Source: Asterochloris sp. CNOR1
Taxonomy: Eukaryota; Chlorophyta; Trebouxiophyceae; Trebouxiales; Trebouxiaceae
NCBI GenBank assembly: GCA_963969365.1
Contig: OZ017746.1
Coordinates: 4,030,001-4,094,000, forward strand
Reading direction: 5' to 3'
DNA: 64,000 nucleotides
A program made the position numbers and the translations under genes. The notes beneath the pieces were generated by a model. The model was not told the DNA's origin and did no database searches. It saw nothing but the letters and a program-made list of their open reading frames with translations. Below are positions 34,902-49,500 of the stretch, piece after piece. The number at the start of each line of letters is the position of its first letter. Positions within the stretch are counted from its first letter, which is position 1.

Positions 34902-37589
34902 GCATCCCTCGCTGCTGTCCATGCTGTTGGTCCGAGATTCTGCCAAGTAGTCTTGATCAAGCACCAGGCATGGGGTGCGCCACAAGAGCTGATCTGAACC
35001 AATGTGGCAGCTTGACTAAGCTCCACATCCCGGCCGTCAGCACAGGTTGTGCCTGCTGCCAAGGTTCAATTTCAGCAAAGAGTCAGGTCATGTTGCAAAG
35101 TCCTAGACAGCGCCTATCTGACTGTCAAATTATCTGACAACATTTCGGCCGAATGCGCAGCCAGGCTGCATGCACTAAGGGGCCCTGACAAAGTACAAGA
35201 TCAGGCACCTCTAAGGGCCCAGGAAAAGACTTAGAGGTGTAGCCATCTTTCAGAGGCCATCCCGCCACCAGGTCTCGCTGCTACCACAGCCCTGCAGACT
35301 GTGTTGCACCAGCTCTATGGCAGGCTATGAGGAACAGGCCATGCAGACTGTCAATCGTCGCGTCAGCTGCAGCCTTGCTGAAGATGCAGACCAGCGCTGC
35401 ATGTATGCCTGTCCCCCCGGCCTGCACGAGTTGCTGCAGCTGTGGTCATCCAGCATGTCACCAGCAGTTACGCTTCTGCCACACTGTTCTGGCCTTACCT
35501 GCGGCGTGCATGCTGCCGCTGGTCTTGGCATCGAGACATCAAGAGGTGGTCTGACATGACCTGGAGGAGGCAAGCAGAGCGCACAGATTGGTACTTGGGC
35601 CTGGGGAAGAACTGGACACCAGATACATGACTGTGAGATGTCAGTTTGAGAGTCGTCTGCAATAGTTCTTGCCCTTCCAATGCCTGTAGGCAGCCTCCAG
35701 ACTTCAGTGGAAAAATGTTCTGAATCTCCTCACAGCAAGCTCACACTGCTGCAGTCAGTGCGCCTCCAGATTGGCTTTCTGGAGGGAGTACAGAAGGCAG
35801 GTTGCACTGTCATAGTGAGTGGCAGCAGCAATCCCAACAGTTCCGCCTTGCTGCTGACTTCATGCTCTCCGACCATGTGCCATGAAGCACCAGCAGGACA
35901 GGCAGCAGCAAATCTACCCTTGCAAGCCAACCTCAGTCTGCAGGTCGTGGGGGAAAGGGGTTGGCTACTATTGCCGCAGCGTTAGAGCATTTCAAGATCT
36001 GGAGGGCATCTGCTGTGCAGGCCACCCTTGTTGCTGGCCTCAATGGCGCCTCAGGAGCAGGCTCAGTGCTCATCGTGCAGCATGTGGCACTCTTGCCCAG
36101 CCCACTGTTAATTCTATGCACGCCACAGCATGTTGGGCAGAGCAAGCTGTCCCAGCCCCGCCCAGCCCAGCCCAGCCCAGCTAGGCAGACATACGCAGCA
36201 ACACTTACCTGCAGGAGCAGCTGCCGTGATTCTCGACATCCCCCACCACAGTGCTGCCATTGCTTAATACCAGTTCTGTGGCGCAATTGTGCACATGCAC
36301 CACAGGTGCCCCATGCCTGTCCCTGTGCAGGTCACAGCGCGGTGAGATGTGCTGAGCCGCCCAAGCTAAAGAAGCAGCACTAAAGGTCAGACTGCCAGGG
36401 TGATTGGAGGCAGCTCACAAGACACTCAGACACAGGAGTCCCCTCAGATCAGTGGGTCTGAACAGAACTTGCCATAGAGTCGATTAGAGACCTGCTGGCC
36501 CTTAAGGGTGATGATTCAACAGTGAGCACATTGTTGGGCAGGCAATAGATCGTTGGACAGGCACAAGACGCAGTTGTAAACCAAAGGGAGTGGCCAGGGC
36601 CCTGCGAAAGCCGATGATCTGCTCAAGGGGATGGATGAAATACAGCTTGCAGCTGGCATGCTTCAGAGTGGTTGCTGTTACTGCGATTTGATCTACCCCT
36701 TGCAAGATCCTTCTTTGCTCCACACTTTTCTGAGAGCAGCTGATAAAGTGCACTTGGCGCGCCAATCATCGCTTGTCTGTGAATGGTCTGCAGACAAGTA
36801 CAGGGGTGGTAACGTCAAGCCTTGCATGTGTACTGAAGATAGTGGAAGGCCACCAGTTGCTTGTGTTGCCAAGCAGAGCATAGACCCATCTCTAGGCTGC
36901 AGGGAGGGCAAATAGTGAGCTGGAACGAGCTAGCGCTTGGCACATTCTCACAAATGCCTCACCGGTCCAGGGCCTTCTTGGCATGGCTGTTGTCGCACCA
37001 CGGCTTCTGCAGGCCAGCAAAGAGAGGGGTCAGTTCAGCATATGTGGGCAAACAACTCCCAGCAAGCGCATGTTCAAAGCAAGCATTCGAACAGCAAGCC
37101 CGCCCACTCACATTCTTGCTCTTGCCACACCAGCACTTGGCACGTGCCTGCAGGGGTGGCAGAAACATCAGCACCGCAGGAATCCAGAAGTCTGCCACGG
37201 ATTGGAGCATAGCAGCCAGATCAAGGGCAATCACAAATGCATGCACTTTTTGACAGGAAGCTCTGGCCCCACCATTGACTGGACTTGCACAGGTCTGAGG
37301 ACTGCTTCCGACCTCTCTTGGGGGGCTGCCTGCTGTTGCTGTGTGGATGAGGCTGCAGCGCAACGCACATGCACAGCCCGGGTGGACATGAGTGCGGCAG
37401 ACATGGTGCACTGCCTAGGGGATTAGAGGCTCCTTGTACTGGCCTCTGAAGTTCAGCCTGTCAGGTAGGCCGCACAGGGTGCAGCTGGCTGATGGGCCAG
37501 ATGCTTGCCCCGGTAATGATGTCTTCCTCACTGCCGAGGCAGGCTGTATAAGCAAAGAGGCGGATCTTAGAAAATTTCGAGTCTGGCCC
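34902..37589. promoter_or_regulatory. Divergent DDB1 / SRFR1 promoter region
   Basis: This 2.7-kb region separates the start codons of DDB1 (-) and the SRFR1-like gene (+). It must contain both promoters and probably 5' untranslated exons and introns. None of its open frames looks like a real protein: none chains with neighbours or resembles a family. A short low-complexity run lies at 36159-36181. I recognise no transcription-factor site with confidence. Confidence 0.45.
36159..36181. repeat. CCCAG-rich microsatellite
   Basis: Imperfect CCCAG/CCCAGC units repeat four to five times within the DDB1/SRFR1 intergenic region. Confidence 0.6.
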
Positions 37590-40500
37590 ATGGCAGATCA
37601 CTTTGGAAAATTGATCACCGCTGGACAGTACTCCTCTGCTGTCAAGCTCATCGAAAAGGCCATCTCTGCTGAGCAAGATGGATCCAAGGACTCTGCCACC
37701 CTTGCCTGCCTGCACTGTAACCTCGCACAGTGCCATCAGCAGCTTAAGCTCAACAGAAAGGCGCTCAAGGTGCGTCCCTGTGGCCTGTGAGCTCCAGGAG
37801 CATTGGCTGCAATCGTGGTTGTGCCTCGTGGTCTGTTGCAGACCAGTGTGCACAGCACTCACCCCTGCTCATGGTGCTACAGGACTGGGACACTGCTCTG
37901 CAACAGGACCCTGCCTGCACACTGGCACTGGTGCAGAAGGGCAGGCTGCTCTGTGTCTTCAAGAAAGGCCAGGTGAGCAACCGACACAGATGACAGCCTG
38001 TCATGCCTGCCCTCTTGCATTGCAAGAGATCTACCCATCACTAGGGCTGGTGACAGTTGCAGAAGTAGACATGGGTTTCACTGGAGCAAACTGGGACATG
38101 CTGCACTCGCTGCCAGTTGCAACTCAGAGCTTAATGGTGACACTGCTGCTCAGACGTCACCACACCACGTGCTGCAGTACGAGCAAGATGCCAAGGGCCT
38201 GTGGGAGCTGGCGGTGGCCACTGCTAAGCCCTGCACAGATGTGGGCTTGCTGATTGAGGCCAGCAATCTCATACAGCATCCCAGCATGGCGCTAGCTCAA
38301 CAGTGCACTGCCAATGGAGCGCTGCCTGCTGGGGACAGCAGCCAACACCTTAAGGTAAGCTGCATCAAGCCTCGCATAGCTGGCTGCCAATTCAGTGACG
38401 CAAGTGTGCACATAGCTTTGACGGGCCAGGCAGCAACGATCATATTCGCTGAGTCCCAGCTTATAGCCCTGCTGCCCTGCAGGCTGCCACTGCTGCCAAT
38501 GGGGTGTCGCAGGGTTCCACACAGCGCCCGCCCACTTCTGCAGGCCAGGCTGTCTCCCGCCTGCAGTCCCCTGCTGCCAAGAGGGCTGCAGCTCAAAAGA
38601 TGGGCTTGACGGCGCCAGCTGTTGGGGTGGCTGTGCTGCACATCAATGCAGGGAGGCTGGATGCAGCAATGCAGATGCTGGATGACATCATCGAGCATGC
38701 CCAGGGCCCCGATGTCAGCGCCCATGTGGCTCGGGGCACTGCACGAGCCATGAGCAACCAGCTGGCAGGTGCGAAGGGCTGTGCAGGCGGTGTGTGACAA
38801 GCTTGCATTTGCTGAGGCGCACTGCCAAACTCTCACACCTGGTGCGAGGTGTGATGTGGTGTGGCCGCCTCAGGGCACTCATCGAGCCATGAAACACCTT
38901 TTGGCACACGAGCAGGGTCGTGCAGGCAGGCCTTGCACAGTTTTCAGACCTGATGTGAGTGCTGCCTCTGGGCCATGTGCAAGCATTCAAGTGCTAGCTG
39001 GCGGGTGTTGCAGCTGCTGAGATACAGTCTGGCATTCTCTGCCCTTAGAGCCTTGATATGGCAGCCTGGGTCCCTTGGGCATTTGCTGAGCCCCCCAGCA
39101 CTGGCGGCAGGTACCCTGCTGGCAGAGCATCAAAGGCCAGCAATTGCGAAGACGGCCTGAATCAAACACTCACCCGCTGTGTGGCTCAGTGCTTGCCAGG
39201 GCGGCCATACAGCCCGCGGGTTGTCACTGCCCCTTTCAGCCCGACGAGAGCGCTTGTGCACTTTGCCATGCCTGTGAGGCTGTACATCTGCATTGCACCA
39301 TGGCGTATGACAACACGTTTCCTTACTGCAGAGGCTGTGGAGGACTTCAGCGTGGCCTGCCAACTGATGCCTGAGTATGGGGACGCCTGGAAGCGGCGTG
39401 GACAGGCACGCAGCGCCCTAGGGGAGAATGAGGGCGCTCTGGAGGTGTGCTTTGCTGTTGTTGCCCTCAAGTCTGCACCTGCATGCTGTGCATTTCCTGC
39501 GGCCTCTGTCCTGTTGGGCGCTGTAGAGGTCCTGCTATGTATAGCGCGTGGGTATCTCAGATGGCACCTAGAAGTCTGCAAGCGTCCCTGGAATGCTGTG
39601 CCTTTTCTGTCCTGTGAGAATCTTTGAGACTTTGTTGCATATGGATGATGGCACGCTCGGAGTCAAAAGCATGGCTGCTAAGTAGGAGAAAAGAGGCAGC
39701 ATGATGTTGAAACGCGACATGTAGCCCTGGGGGTGGGGGGGCTCTCAGCACGCTTTTGAGTCACGAAACTGGAAAACACATGCTGTGCTTCTGCTGAGGC
39801 CTCTATCCTGCACTTGAGGCTCTCAGCACGCCTTTGAGTCACAAAACTGGCTGCTGAGCAGGAGTTAGGGTACAGTGCATTACAAAGGCGATGCATGGCA
39901 TATCAAAACTGTACTCTAGGGCTTTGGCAAGCTTTCCCCCGCTCCACCATGCTGGGCATCAGGAACCCACTGAGGCTAGCACTGCACAAATCTGCTTCAG
40001 TATCAAAGGGGAACACAAAGCGGCTGGGCAATAAGGAGTTGTGTGCTTGGCTGGCCCTGGCGCTGCACACCCCTGTTTGGACGACCTCAAGCGAGAAAAC
40101 TATGCGTAACGCTCTGAAGGACCTGCATACCCCGCTGAAGCTGGCGTTGCACACCACTGTTTTGACACCCCTGCTTATAACAACACATGCGCTGTGGTCT
40201 ACAACAGCTGCAATCGACACCCATGATGGCAATTCAGATGAGAAACTAGAAAGCTGGCTGTTCTCTGCAGGACCTTCAGACATCGTTGAAGCTGGCGGTG
40301 GATACCCTGTCCAGAGCAGAGATTCAGCTGGAGATGGGGATGGTGCATCAAAAGCTGCAGGACTTCAGGGCTGCTGTGACCCAGCTTTCTGCGGTGTGCA
40401 ACATGCATGCTGCCGTGCCGTGTCAATAAGCTTGCATGTTATCAGCAGAATCAACCAAGTTTCTCATTGGATGCAGCGCCTGCTACCTGTTGCATGTGAC

Positions 40501-43500
40501 GCCAGCCACATGAATCAGTGCCCATGGATTTTCAATGTCGGGCTGCACTCATTCAGTTTGTGGTGCATAGGCTTATGCGGCCACCTGTCAAGCCCCATCT
40601 AGGCCCCAGCTGCCCAGCACATCCAGCCATGCGGGCTCTCACGTTGCACTGTGCTGAGCTTGACCTGCTGGCCACCAAGGACCATATCGCAAAGGCTTGT
40701 AGCATGTCCCCCTTCAGCTTCCCTGAGCTAGCTTGTGCCTGCAGGCCGCCAAGGTCCTCAATAATAATGCCCAGGTGTGGAATATGCTTGGGCGCTGCCA
40801 GGTCAGCTCAGGGGACGTGACTGACGGCATTCGCTCCTACCAGCGGTCCCTGCGCATCCAGGACAGCAGCCGGGAGGCCTGGTTCAACCTCGCACAGGCC
40901 AACAAAGAGGTGGGTCTGTGCCGCCATGGTGTGCTGCTGTTGTTATGCAAGCTTGCATCCTGGGTCTGTCTCCTCTGCTCCGCAGCAGCTGGGCTGGTGG
41001 TGGGTTGCAGTAGTGCTGTTTTGGCATGTTGGCAGCGCCTTCTCACCAGCTGCTGCGGCTGCTGCTTTGGCGCTGCTGCCGCCCCACATGTCAGCTGGGT
41101 GACGAGGGGTCTCTTGTGAACTTACCTGCTGCCAGGTTTCTGCTGGAAAGATAAGCGGCCCGCCCTTCGTTTCTGTTGCCTGTCGACTCAGCAGCAGGTA
41201 GAGAAGGCTTTGCTGAGGGGCAGCCTGATCTGCTGCTTGCCTGCTTCATACTGGCAGACACTGTAGAGCCCTAGGCTGCTTCCACATGGTTCCTGCTCAC
41301 AACCATGTTGCTGCCTGTGCAAGTCGCGCCTTACATGCTGCAGATCGGGAACTTGGCAGAGGCTGAGGCTGCCTTTTCCAGGGGTCTACACCTGGGCAGC
41401 AGCGACCGGCAGGCAGTGCAGGCACTGCGGGTGCTGGCCCACATGAAGCAGGGGATCGGGGAGCACAGTGAGGCGGTCAAAGTGCTGACGCGTGCGCTGG
41501 ACGTGGGGGTGAGGGACCAGATGGTGCAGTGTCACTTCCTCAGAGGTGGGCTGGCTGGCTTCTTTCTGTGCCTTGCATGCATACTCACAACGGTCTGCAG
41601 AGAGGCAGGCAGACACAAGCAAATGGAGCAGTTTGGGTCGTCAGACGTGCAGCTCTTCATCTTCATCTGTGATGTGGGCTGTCTTGTGGCAGCCTTAGGC
41701 ATGCGCACAGATGGGCTCAGATTTCTCCCAGAGCTGTGCATGTCTGCTTGTGAGCGGGTGACTGTGAACTAGTCTGTGCATGGGAGTAGATAAGATGGGG
41801 CAGTGCCAAAATCTCAGAGTGAGCTGTGGTGCAGGAGTTGTGTCTGTGAATCGTGTGAGCTGCCACAATCTGGTGGAGAATGCCAACCAGCTCTTGTGCA
41901 TCACAGCCGCATGTTCTTGCAATCCATCAAAGCACTGAAGGGAATGAGTACACAGCCAGATGGCTCAGCTTGCCGGGGGTGCAGCAGTGCAGGACTACTC
42001 ACGTGTCCTTTCTGATCACGAAGCTGCCCTTTCGCTGCACTGCAGGTGCCTGCTACCACGCCTTAGGTTACCACGCCAGGGCCGTGCAGGACTATCAGCG
42101 TGCCTTTACTGCTCCTGCCAATCCTGACGCCCCTGAGGAGGAGCATTTCCAGCAGTTCCTCTCCTTCTATCAGAAAGAGCATGCCCTATGGATGCACAGC
42201 CGGCTGGATACCTCGATCCAGGAGTTCTGTTTGGACAAGGATCTGCTGCCCAGCTTCAAGGTGAGAGTATTGGCCACTCATAGCTTGCAGAGCACCTGCA
42301 CAGCCGGCTGAGCACCTCATCCTGCACTTAGGCCTTGAAGTCAAACTGCTGCCCAGCTGCAAGCCTTGCGGCTGCTTTGGCTTTCTGTACGGTCATACAT
42401 GCATGAGACTGCTGGACATGCACACCCATTGCTAGCACCAGAACCTGCTGCCCAGCTCGAGAGTGAGTTTTGCGTATTGTAAGTGGTCTCCTAGCACAAC
42501 ACGCCTCTGCTGAGGATCTCCTAGTGCCATTGTTAGACAGGGCAAGTTGTCTGAGTTGCATCAGTTTGCAGGTAGGCTCCTGCATTGGCAAAGGTCATCT
42601 CCATGAATTTAGAACCTGCAGACACTCAGATGCCAGGGTTGCGCTGATAGGGACATGCCTCACAGTGACACTGACAGGTAAGAGCTTCACGACAGTGCAC
42701 GTTGCCGCTGCACTCAGCTGCTGGCATCCTGTTTGCACGGAGGTGTGGGGCAAAGGTGGTCATGGGCTTGTTTCACGTGGGTCGACTGCTGTTCAAGTCC
42801 GACTGGGTGCAAACACAAATCACATCAAGATGACCTGCTTGTTTGTCTCAGGTGCGCAAGTGCTGGCACGTTGTGGTCTTGGAAGATTGTTCCAGTGAGG
42901 TGCTTGCCATCTGTGCCCAGCTGGGTATCCCGGTAGTCAAGGTTTCCGCTTGGACTGCAAGAATCCTGATGAGGCCATCCGCGCCACACGGTTCTTGAGC
43001 CACTAGGCAACTCAAGGCAGGCAGCTTCTACAGTAACCTGCGCCCTCCCTGTTGCAGGAGAACTGGTGCAAGAAAGGGCCTCCAAACCAGGAGCTGCTGT
43101 CTCAGTACAGGCCTCAGCCACCCATCCAGTCAGACGAGCCTGCAGTACCCCCCGCCGACCCACAGAAGGTAGGTTTGCATTGCCTTGATACGATAGCTCT
43201 GTCCATGTGGATGTCCTGCCATACAACCCCGCCCAGCAGCTTGCTGGCCGCACCTCTGTCATCACCTGGTACTGGTCTCACTGAAGGCAAATGCAGAAAC
43301 CACAACTGCATAGTCAGCTCCCTCTTATCAGCAAAACTTGCTGCGTCCAACAGCCCTTCACAGCAGCACACCTGTCCAGGCTGTGGACGCCACCAGGCTG
43401 CCTTTGCACATGCCCTGACCTGACCAGTGGCCTGGCCTGCAGGTGGCACGGTTGTGTGCATTTGGCCACAGCGTCGGCAAGCTACTCCAGTACCGCCACC

Positions 43501-46500
43501 AGGGCTTCCTGCCTAACAAGCGCCAGCAACTCAGTGGGGGCCTGGCTGCTCTGGAGATGGCACAGACCCTGCGCAATGTGGTGGGTCTGTGCATGACTCC
43601 AGAGCACATGACCGTGTCCATGTCTGTGTCCAGCTTTGTGGGGATTGATGAGTCTTGTGATGAAGAGATGTGTGCAATGTGGTGAGCACATGCATGACCC
43701 CATAGCACACATTTGTGCCACTTCGGGTTCATGGCTTTTCTAGGACTGCTGAGCCTGTCATGAACAATACATGTCCCGTATATTGGAGTGTCATGCAATG
43801 AAGGAAGCTGCCTTTGAGTTCAATGCTGCGCAGAGCTGCTAAGTCAGGCCAGGACTGCCGCTGTACCAGGCAAGCAGCAGCAAGCTACATACACAGACTC
43901 TTGGAGCACGATTGTCATTGCCACCCACAGGGCAGGTGGCAAGCCTTACCTCCCGCTGGCCTGCCAGGTGAAGCGGCAGCGAGCTGGCGCCCAGGCGGCG
44001 GTGGCAACAGCTGAGGTCTGGGACTGGCGTATCCTGAGCCTTCCATTGCCCTGCAGGTGAAGGACAGGCAGCAGCGAGGACCTGGCGCAAAGACTGCAGT
44101 GCAGACAGCTGGGGCCAGCGTTGGGGGTTGGGATGCAAAGCCACCCACGACATCTGCTGGCGGGTTCCATGAGTTCTGCTGGCGGGATGCCATGGACGTG
44201 GTGGTCCGGTGGCGCCAGCTGTCAGAGCCCAATGATCAGGTCAGCACTGATCAAGTGTCATGCAGAGGAGTGCAACAACCAAGATGTCCACCATCAGAGC
44301 CCAGCGACCAAGTCAGCAGGGTTCATTGGAATGCACCTCTTGTTGAGATGGCGTACCATTGCACTCCTCAACTGTATTGCAGCCACCGATTTTGGTGTTG
44401 TACAAGTGCTCCAAGCTCTTCCTGCAGTGACGTTGGGTGGCGATCCGCTCTCAGGCCAAATACCCAAAAATTAGTTGCAGCTACCTCTGTCAGGCTTGGA
44501 GGACACAGTGCACTGCTACCTGCAGGGGTCCTGTGGGCACCTTGTGGGAGCAACATGCCAGAAGCTGCTGGATAGTGGGTGATGTGCTTAGTCTGACATC
44601 TCCTCCCAGTGTACATCTCAATGAAAGAAGGGCTGGCCTGCAGGTGGTGCAGGATGGGCGCTGAGTACAGTGATACCCAGATGGTGACTCTGCCAGCTGA
44701 CCCTGGACCTGCCTGCAGGCAGTCAAGCTGTGTCTGCTGACCAAGGTGAGTGTTGAGACCAACCAGGCCTTAAGCAGGGGGGCCTCAACTCATATCACGG
44801 CAGCTGCCTGTGCAGGTGGTCTGAGTGCATCTGAACACTCAGCAGGGCTCTGCTCAGCTCCATGATCCCTGGCAGGGCGATGTATGAGAATGCCCCTCTG
44901 AGATCAACCCTCACTGCAGCCTGCAGGAAGTATGGGAGGACCTGCAACCCAGCATGGCTCTGCTCAGCTTCTTGCTCCCTGGCATGTCACACGTCTGAAC
45001 TTGCCGCGGTGAGCTGGCCACCCACTGCTGCCTGCAGGAAGTATGGGTGGACTTGCAACCCAGCAAGGCTCTGCTCAGCTTCTTGCTCCCTGGCATGTCA
45101 ATGTCTCACATTTCCCCTGTAAACTCACCACCCACTGCAGCGTGCAGGACATCTGGATGGACCTGCAACCTTGCAGGCTTCTAATCGGTGAGACACCCCA
45201 GGCGTGTCAACTTCTCAAAGCACCTCTCTGAGCTCGCCCCCTGCTGCTGCCTGCAGCACATGTTGGTGGACCTGCGACCCAGCAGGGATCCACTCAATGA
45301 GACCTTCCAGGCATGCCAATTTCTCAAAGCAGCCCTCAGAGCTGACTTGCAGCTACTGCCCCATAGGTGGTCTGGGTGGACCTGCTGACTAAGAAGGAGT
45401 TTGAGGCCGGGTTTGGCAGCCACACGCCCATCTTCTGTGGGCAGACCAAGTGTGTGCGCTACTACATGAACTTCGAGCGCGCGATGGCGGTGGTCAAGCA
45501 GTGTCTGGACCGCGATGGGCGTGCTTTCGACCAGCACAACAACCCTGGTAGGTTCTAGTGAGCAGTGCACAGCATCTGGCCAGCAAAATGATGTCTGGTG
45601 GATTGGCACCTGTGCTGCCTGAGGGGGCTGCAGACCTACTGTCAGTAAAGCTGTTAATCTGGCATTTTGTCGGAGCTCTTGGTGGGGGTATGGAGATGGG
45701 GGCACCAGCACTCAACTCTGTGAAGCGCCTGCAGCGGTTCAATCCCGTCAGGGCAGTACCGCACAACACCACAAGCTGCACACATGCCTTCTTGTGTAGG
45801 CCGCCAGCAGCAGTCCCCCTTAGCTGGCGACAACAGGCTGCCTTCTCATAGACCATCTCTGCATCACCTTGCCTTCGGCAGCCATCCTGGGTGACCTCTG
45901 CATGTGGCCTCTTCACAGGCCCTATCTTGCAATCGTCAGCATGTTCCTGTCTGCTGCAGTTTCCCTGACTGGCAACTGCAAATGCTGCCCCTTCTATGCT
46001 GACAAAACCCCCCTGCCTGCCAGCTCATACAACTCCTGCCTTGGGCAGAAGTGTATGCAACATCTCAGGCTTCTGTCGTCTGCAGTCCCCCTGGCTGGCG
46101 ACCACAAGCGAGCAGAGATCCAGTCAGTCAAGACGGCTGAGGATCTGTGGAAGGCCATTGGCAGGGACAGCTGGATCGTGGTGCCCATCGACAGCACGGC
46201 ACGTCCAGGTGGGCACTGTGGAAGCCCTGGGGGGGTCTTGCAGAGCCTCAGGAGCTGCACGGACATCTGCCTGCGTTGCCCTGCGCTGCAGGAGGGGCAA
46301 TCAGCAGCGCACAGAAGGGGAGCCATGGCTCCCTGTGCATGCGCCAAGCACAGCTCACTACTGAGGCTGTAGTGAGGCTGTAGGGCGAGGCCAGCAGCGG
46401 CAGAGCATGGGCTGGCACCACAGTCCTGCATGGTTGTGGTACTGACTGACAGAACCATGTCATGAAGGCGTCTCTCCAACGGCGGCTCTCCAACAGCTGG

Positions 46501-49500
46501 TGGCTGCAGAGAGCAGCCTGGCGGCACAGGTCCACAGGGCTGCTCTGCTCACGAGACATGCTCAAGCCAACTTGCAATCACTGCAGCGGGGTGGATGCAT
46601 CAAGTGAAACAAACCGAACAAAAGCTTCTGGGTACATAATATCAGCTTTCATTGAAGCTGGGCCTGGACTCCTTCCAGGCGCTGTCAGGCCTGGTCTGTA
46701 CAGCTTTCCAGGTAGGTACTAACATCCTCTGGCGCGCCTGCCGCAGGTCTTGATGGGTCCTGGCATGGCCTTGCATGTCGGCTGCTGCCCAAAGTGAATA
46801 ATAATCCCCATGGCAGTGGCTGGGGTAGCGAACTCCACTGGCACCTAATGAAGGGCGCCATTCATGGCGTGACTCATTATCTGATGTGGTGGTGTGCTGC
46901 CTGAGGGCCGTCACCGTTACGACTGCTGTTCACTAGGCCTTCAGGTCCATGCTGATGTTACCTGTTACCTCATGGTTCTCCTACTTGGCAGGCGGCAGAC
47001 CCTATACGCTGTGGTGCCACTTTGCAGAGTGCTGTGTTTCGATGAACGGTCGCCAGCCCTGTCCTGTGCACATGCATTCATCTGCTCCAGGTGTCCCGCA
47101 GTACAAGGCATTGGGCACACCAAGTCATGCTTGACTGACATTTTGCTCAGCTTGGAGGCCCTGACACCTCAAAGCTGCCAGATTGTTGGTGGCCTGCCTG
47201 AGCCCATCTGCTCAGGTGAGCAGCCTTCGGCACTTGCAGCTTTGGTTTCAGTATGCTTTTCTGGAGTTAAGCTGGGGCTGGGCGTCATTTGCAGGGTTGC
47301 TGAAGCTATCTGGCACCACATAATGGGATGTGACCACACAGACCCTGAACTGCAGCCTGATTGCAGGGTGCCCAAGCAGATCTGCTGATCAGGTGCCTGA
47401 CATGATGAAATGTCTTGTGGCGGCCAGACTTAGTGCAGGCTACCTTTCAGGATTATCATATCCATATTGCTCTTGCTGCCAGGCAGCCAAGCAGAATGCA
47501 CCTGAATTCTGCCTCTTGCTTGGCTCCAGTGCCTGGCAGGCCTTAGTGGCATGGCTTGGGCACATTGGCTGCCCTTGCGTCCTTGTAGAAGAACTGCTGG
47601 CTTTCGTGTGGATGGTGTGCTGCAGCTGCGACCAAATGCCATGTGGCAGCAGACACTACTGGCTCCAGGTGCTTTGGTGCACAGCGGACTTGCACAGGTG
47701 GTGCAGACTCACAGTCTAGGCAGGCGCATTCAGTGCATACGTTGAGGGGTTGTGGGCAACTCAGTGACGCCTGAGCTGTACTTCCACCACCATTGTTCAA
47801 GGTGCTCATGTGAGGAGACTGCATGTCTTGTGAGATTTTAGCTTGGACTCTCAGGGTACATGAGTCTGGCAGGCACCCTGAGGATGTGTTCAAGAGGCAG
47901 CCCTCCCAGGCTGGCAGCTGGCATGCAGCTGTGAGCACAAACTCTGTGTCCTGCTTACAGGATTGCTGCACAGTCAGCCTCGTCTCTGGGGCGAGCAGCA
48001 CTGTCACTGTTTCAGGATATCTTGCCCAAGCAAGCAGGCCTTCATGTGGTGAGCCTATGTCTCCTGCAGGGCACACCATGGAGGGCACGAGGCTGACCAT
48101 TGTCAAATTCCCCAAGCAGCCTCATGCCTATGAGTTCAGCATCCGCACACCTGTGACGCCAAGCAGATGGGCTGAGTTTGACCAGGTGACCTGCTTTGTT
48201 TCCTGACTTCATGATCCCACAGGGATGAACTGATGTGTGACCCATGCAGACTTGAGCTTTTGAGGTCGACCAGGTGATCTGCTGTGCAAATGCAGTGTGG
48301 CGCAAGCACTCATGTTGACCCTGCTGGTATGATGTAAAATATACTTGCCCCTCAACATGAATTGGTGCCTGAGGGGCCTATGCACTGAGATCACCTGAGG
48401 TTATCCTGTGCCCTGCAGGAGTTCACCCTGCTGTTCACCCAGCTGATGGATGCCATGGTGGAGGGCGACAAGCCTGCCATCGCCCACGCAGCTCTGACCT
48501 TCATCTTCTACTGGTGAGCTTGGCTGCCTCCCTGCCTGCGATCCTGTATCTGGAGGGCTGGGGGATCTCATTCTGATTGGTCAACCTCTAGCGCTCGCAA
48601 GCGAGCCAGGGAGGGAGAGGAGGCTCCACCATCTGTATGGGTTGAAGCTGTGGTGCGAGCATTGTTCTGAGGCCATCAGCGCGCTGGCTGTCGTGTGTCA
48701 CATGAGGCGGCCCACCCAAACAAGCAGCTGTCTGGGTCTAGGTGACCAGCGCTTGGACCTGCTGGCCTTCCAGACTTGCCATTGTGCGTCTGCCATCTGT
48801 GCTCAAGCATGCAGCAGAGCTTCAGAACTGCCCTGCCCGCCTGGGCTCGAAACCCACCTGTTGGCTGGACTGGCTGTGAAAGATTGCCACTCCAGCCACA
48901 CACTGTGCACAGACTTGAGCCTACATCTGGGTCTTGGCTGAAGGGAACACGTTGTCATACCAGCTGCAACAGGGCTCCACAATCTTTGGCGTCCTCTGTT
49001 CGACTGAACCTGCTGAGTTCAGCATGACCTGCACACATCATGCCCTCTCTTGTGGGCCTCAGAGTGTCACGGTGGCTCATCTTGCTTCCGCTTCACCCGG
49101 CATGTGCAGGTACAACTTCATGCCCCTGGCCCGAGGCACTGCAGCTGTGGGCTACATCACCCTGCTGGGCATCTTCCTGGCAGCCGGAATGCCCATTACT
49201 GCGCCCATCCCCCAGGTCAGCGGGCTGACCACCTGTGCACAGGGGTGTGCCCTGGTCTATGGCGGTGCCAGGGTGCCTACTGTCACGCCCTGCAGGTCGA
49301 TTGGCTTGCGACGGCTTGTGGCCACGCGTGCCAACCTGTTTGGCACTTGGCACAGTCTGCTGGCTGTTGCAGCTCTTGAGAGGACTCTGCTGGCATGTCA
49401 CTGCCTCAACTGGTGCTTCTCACTTGAACTTCTCACTTGACAGCACAGTCAGCAAGTGGGGCGCCCCCTGCCGGAACATCTTGTCATACTCCTGCTGCTT

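Noticed and set aside
34902-37589. Several 60-140-codon open frames in the DDB1/SRFR1 intergenic region
   Set aside because: None resembles a known family, chains with neighbouring exons, or has composition like the confirmed proteins here.
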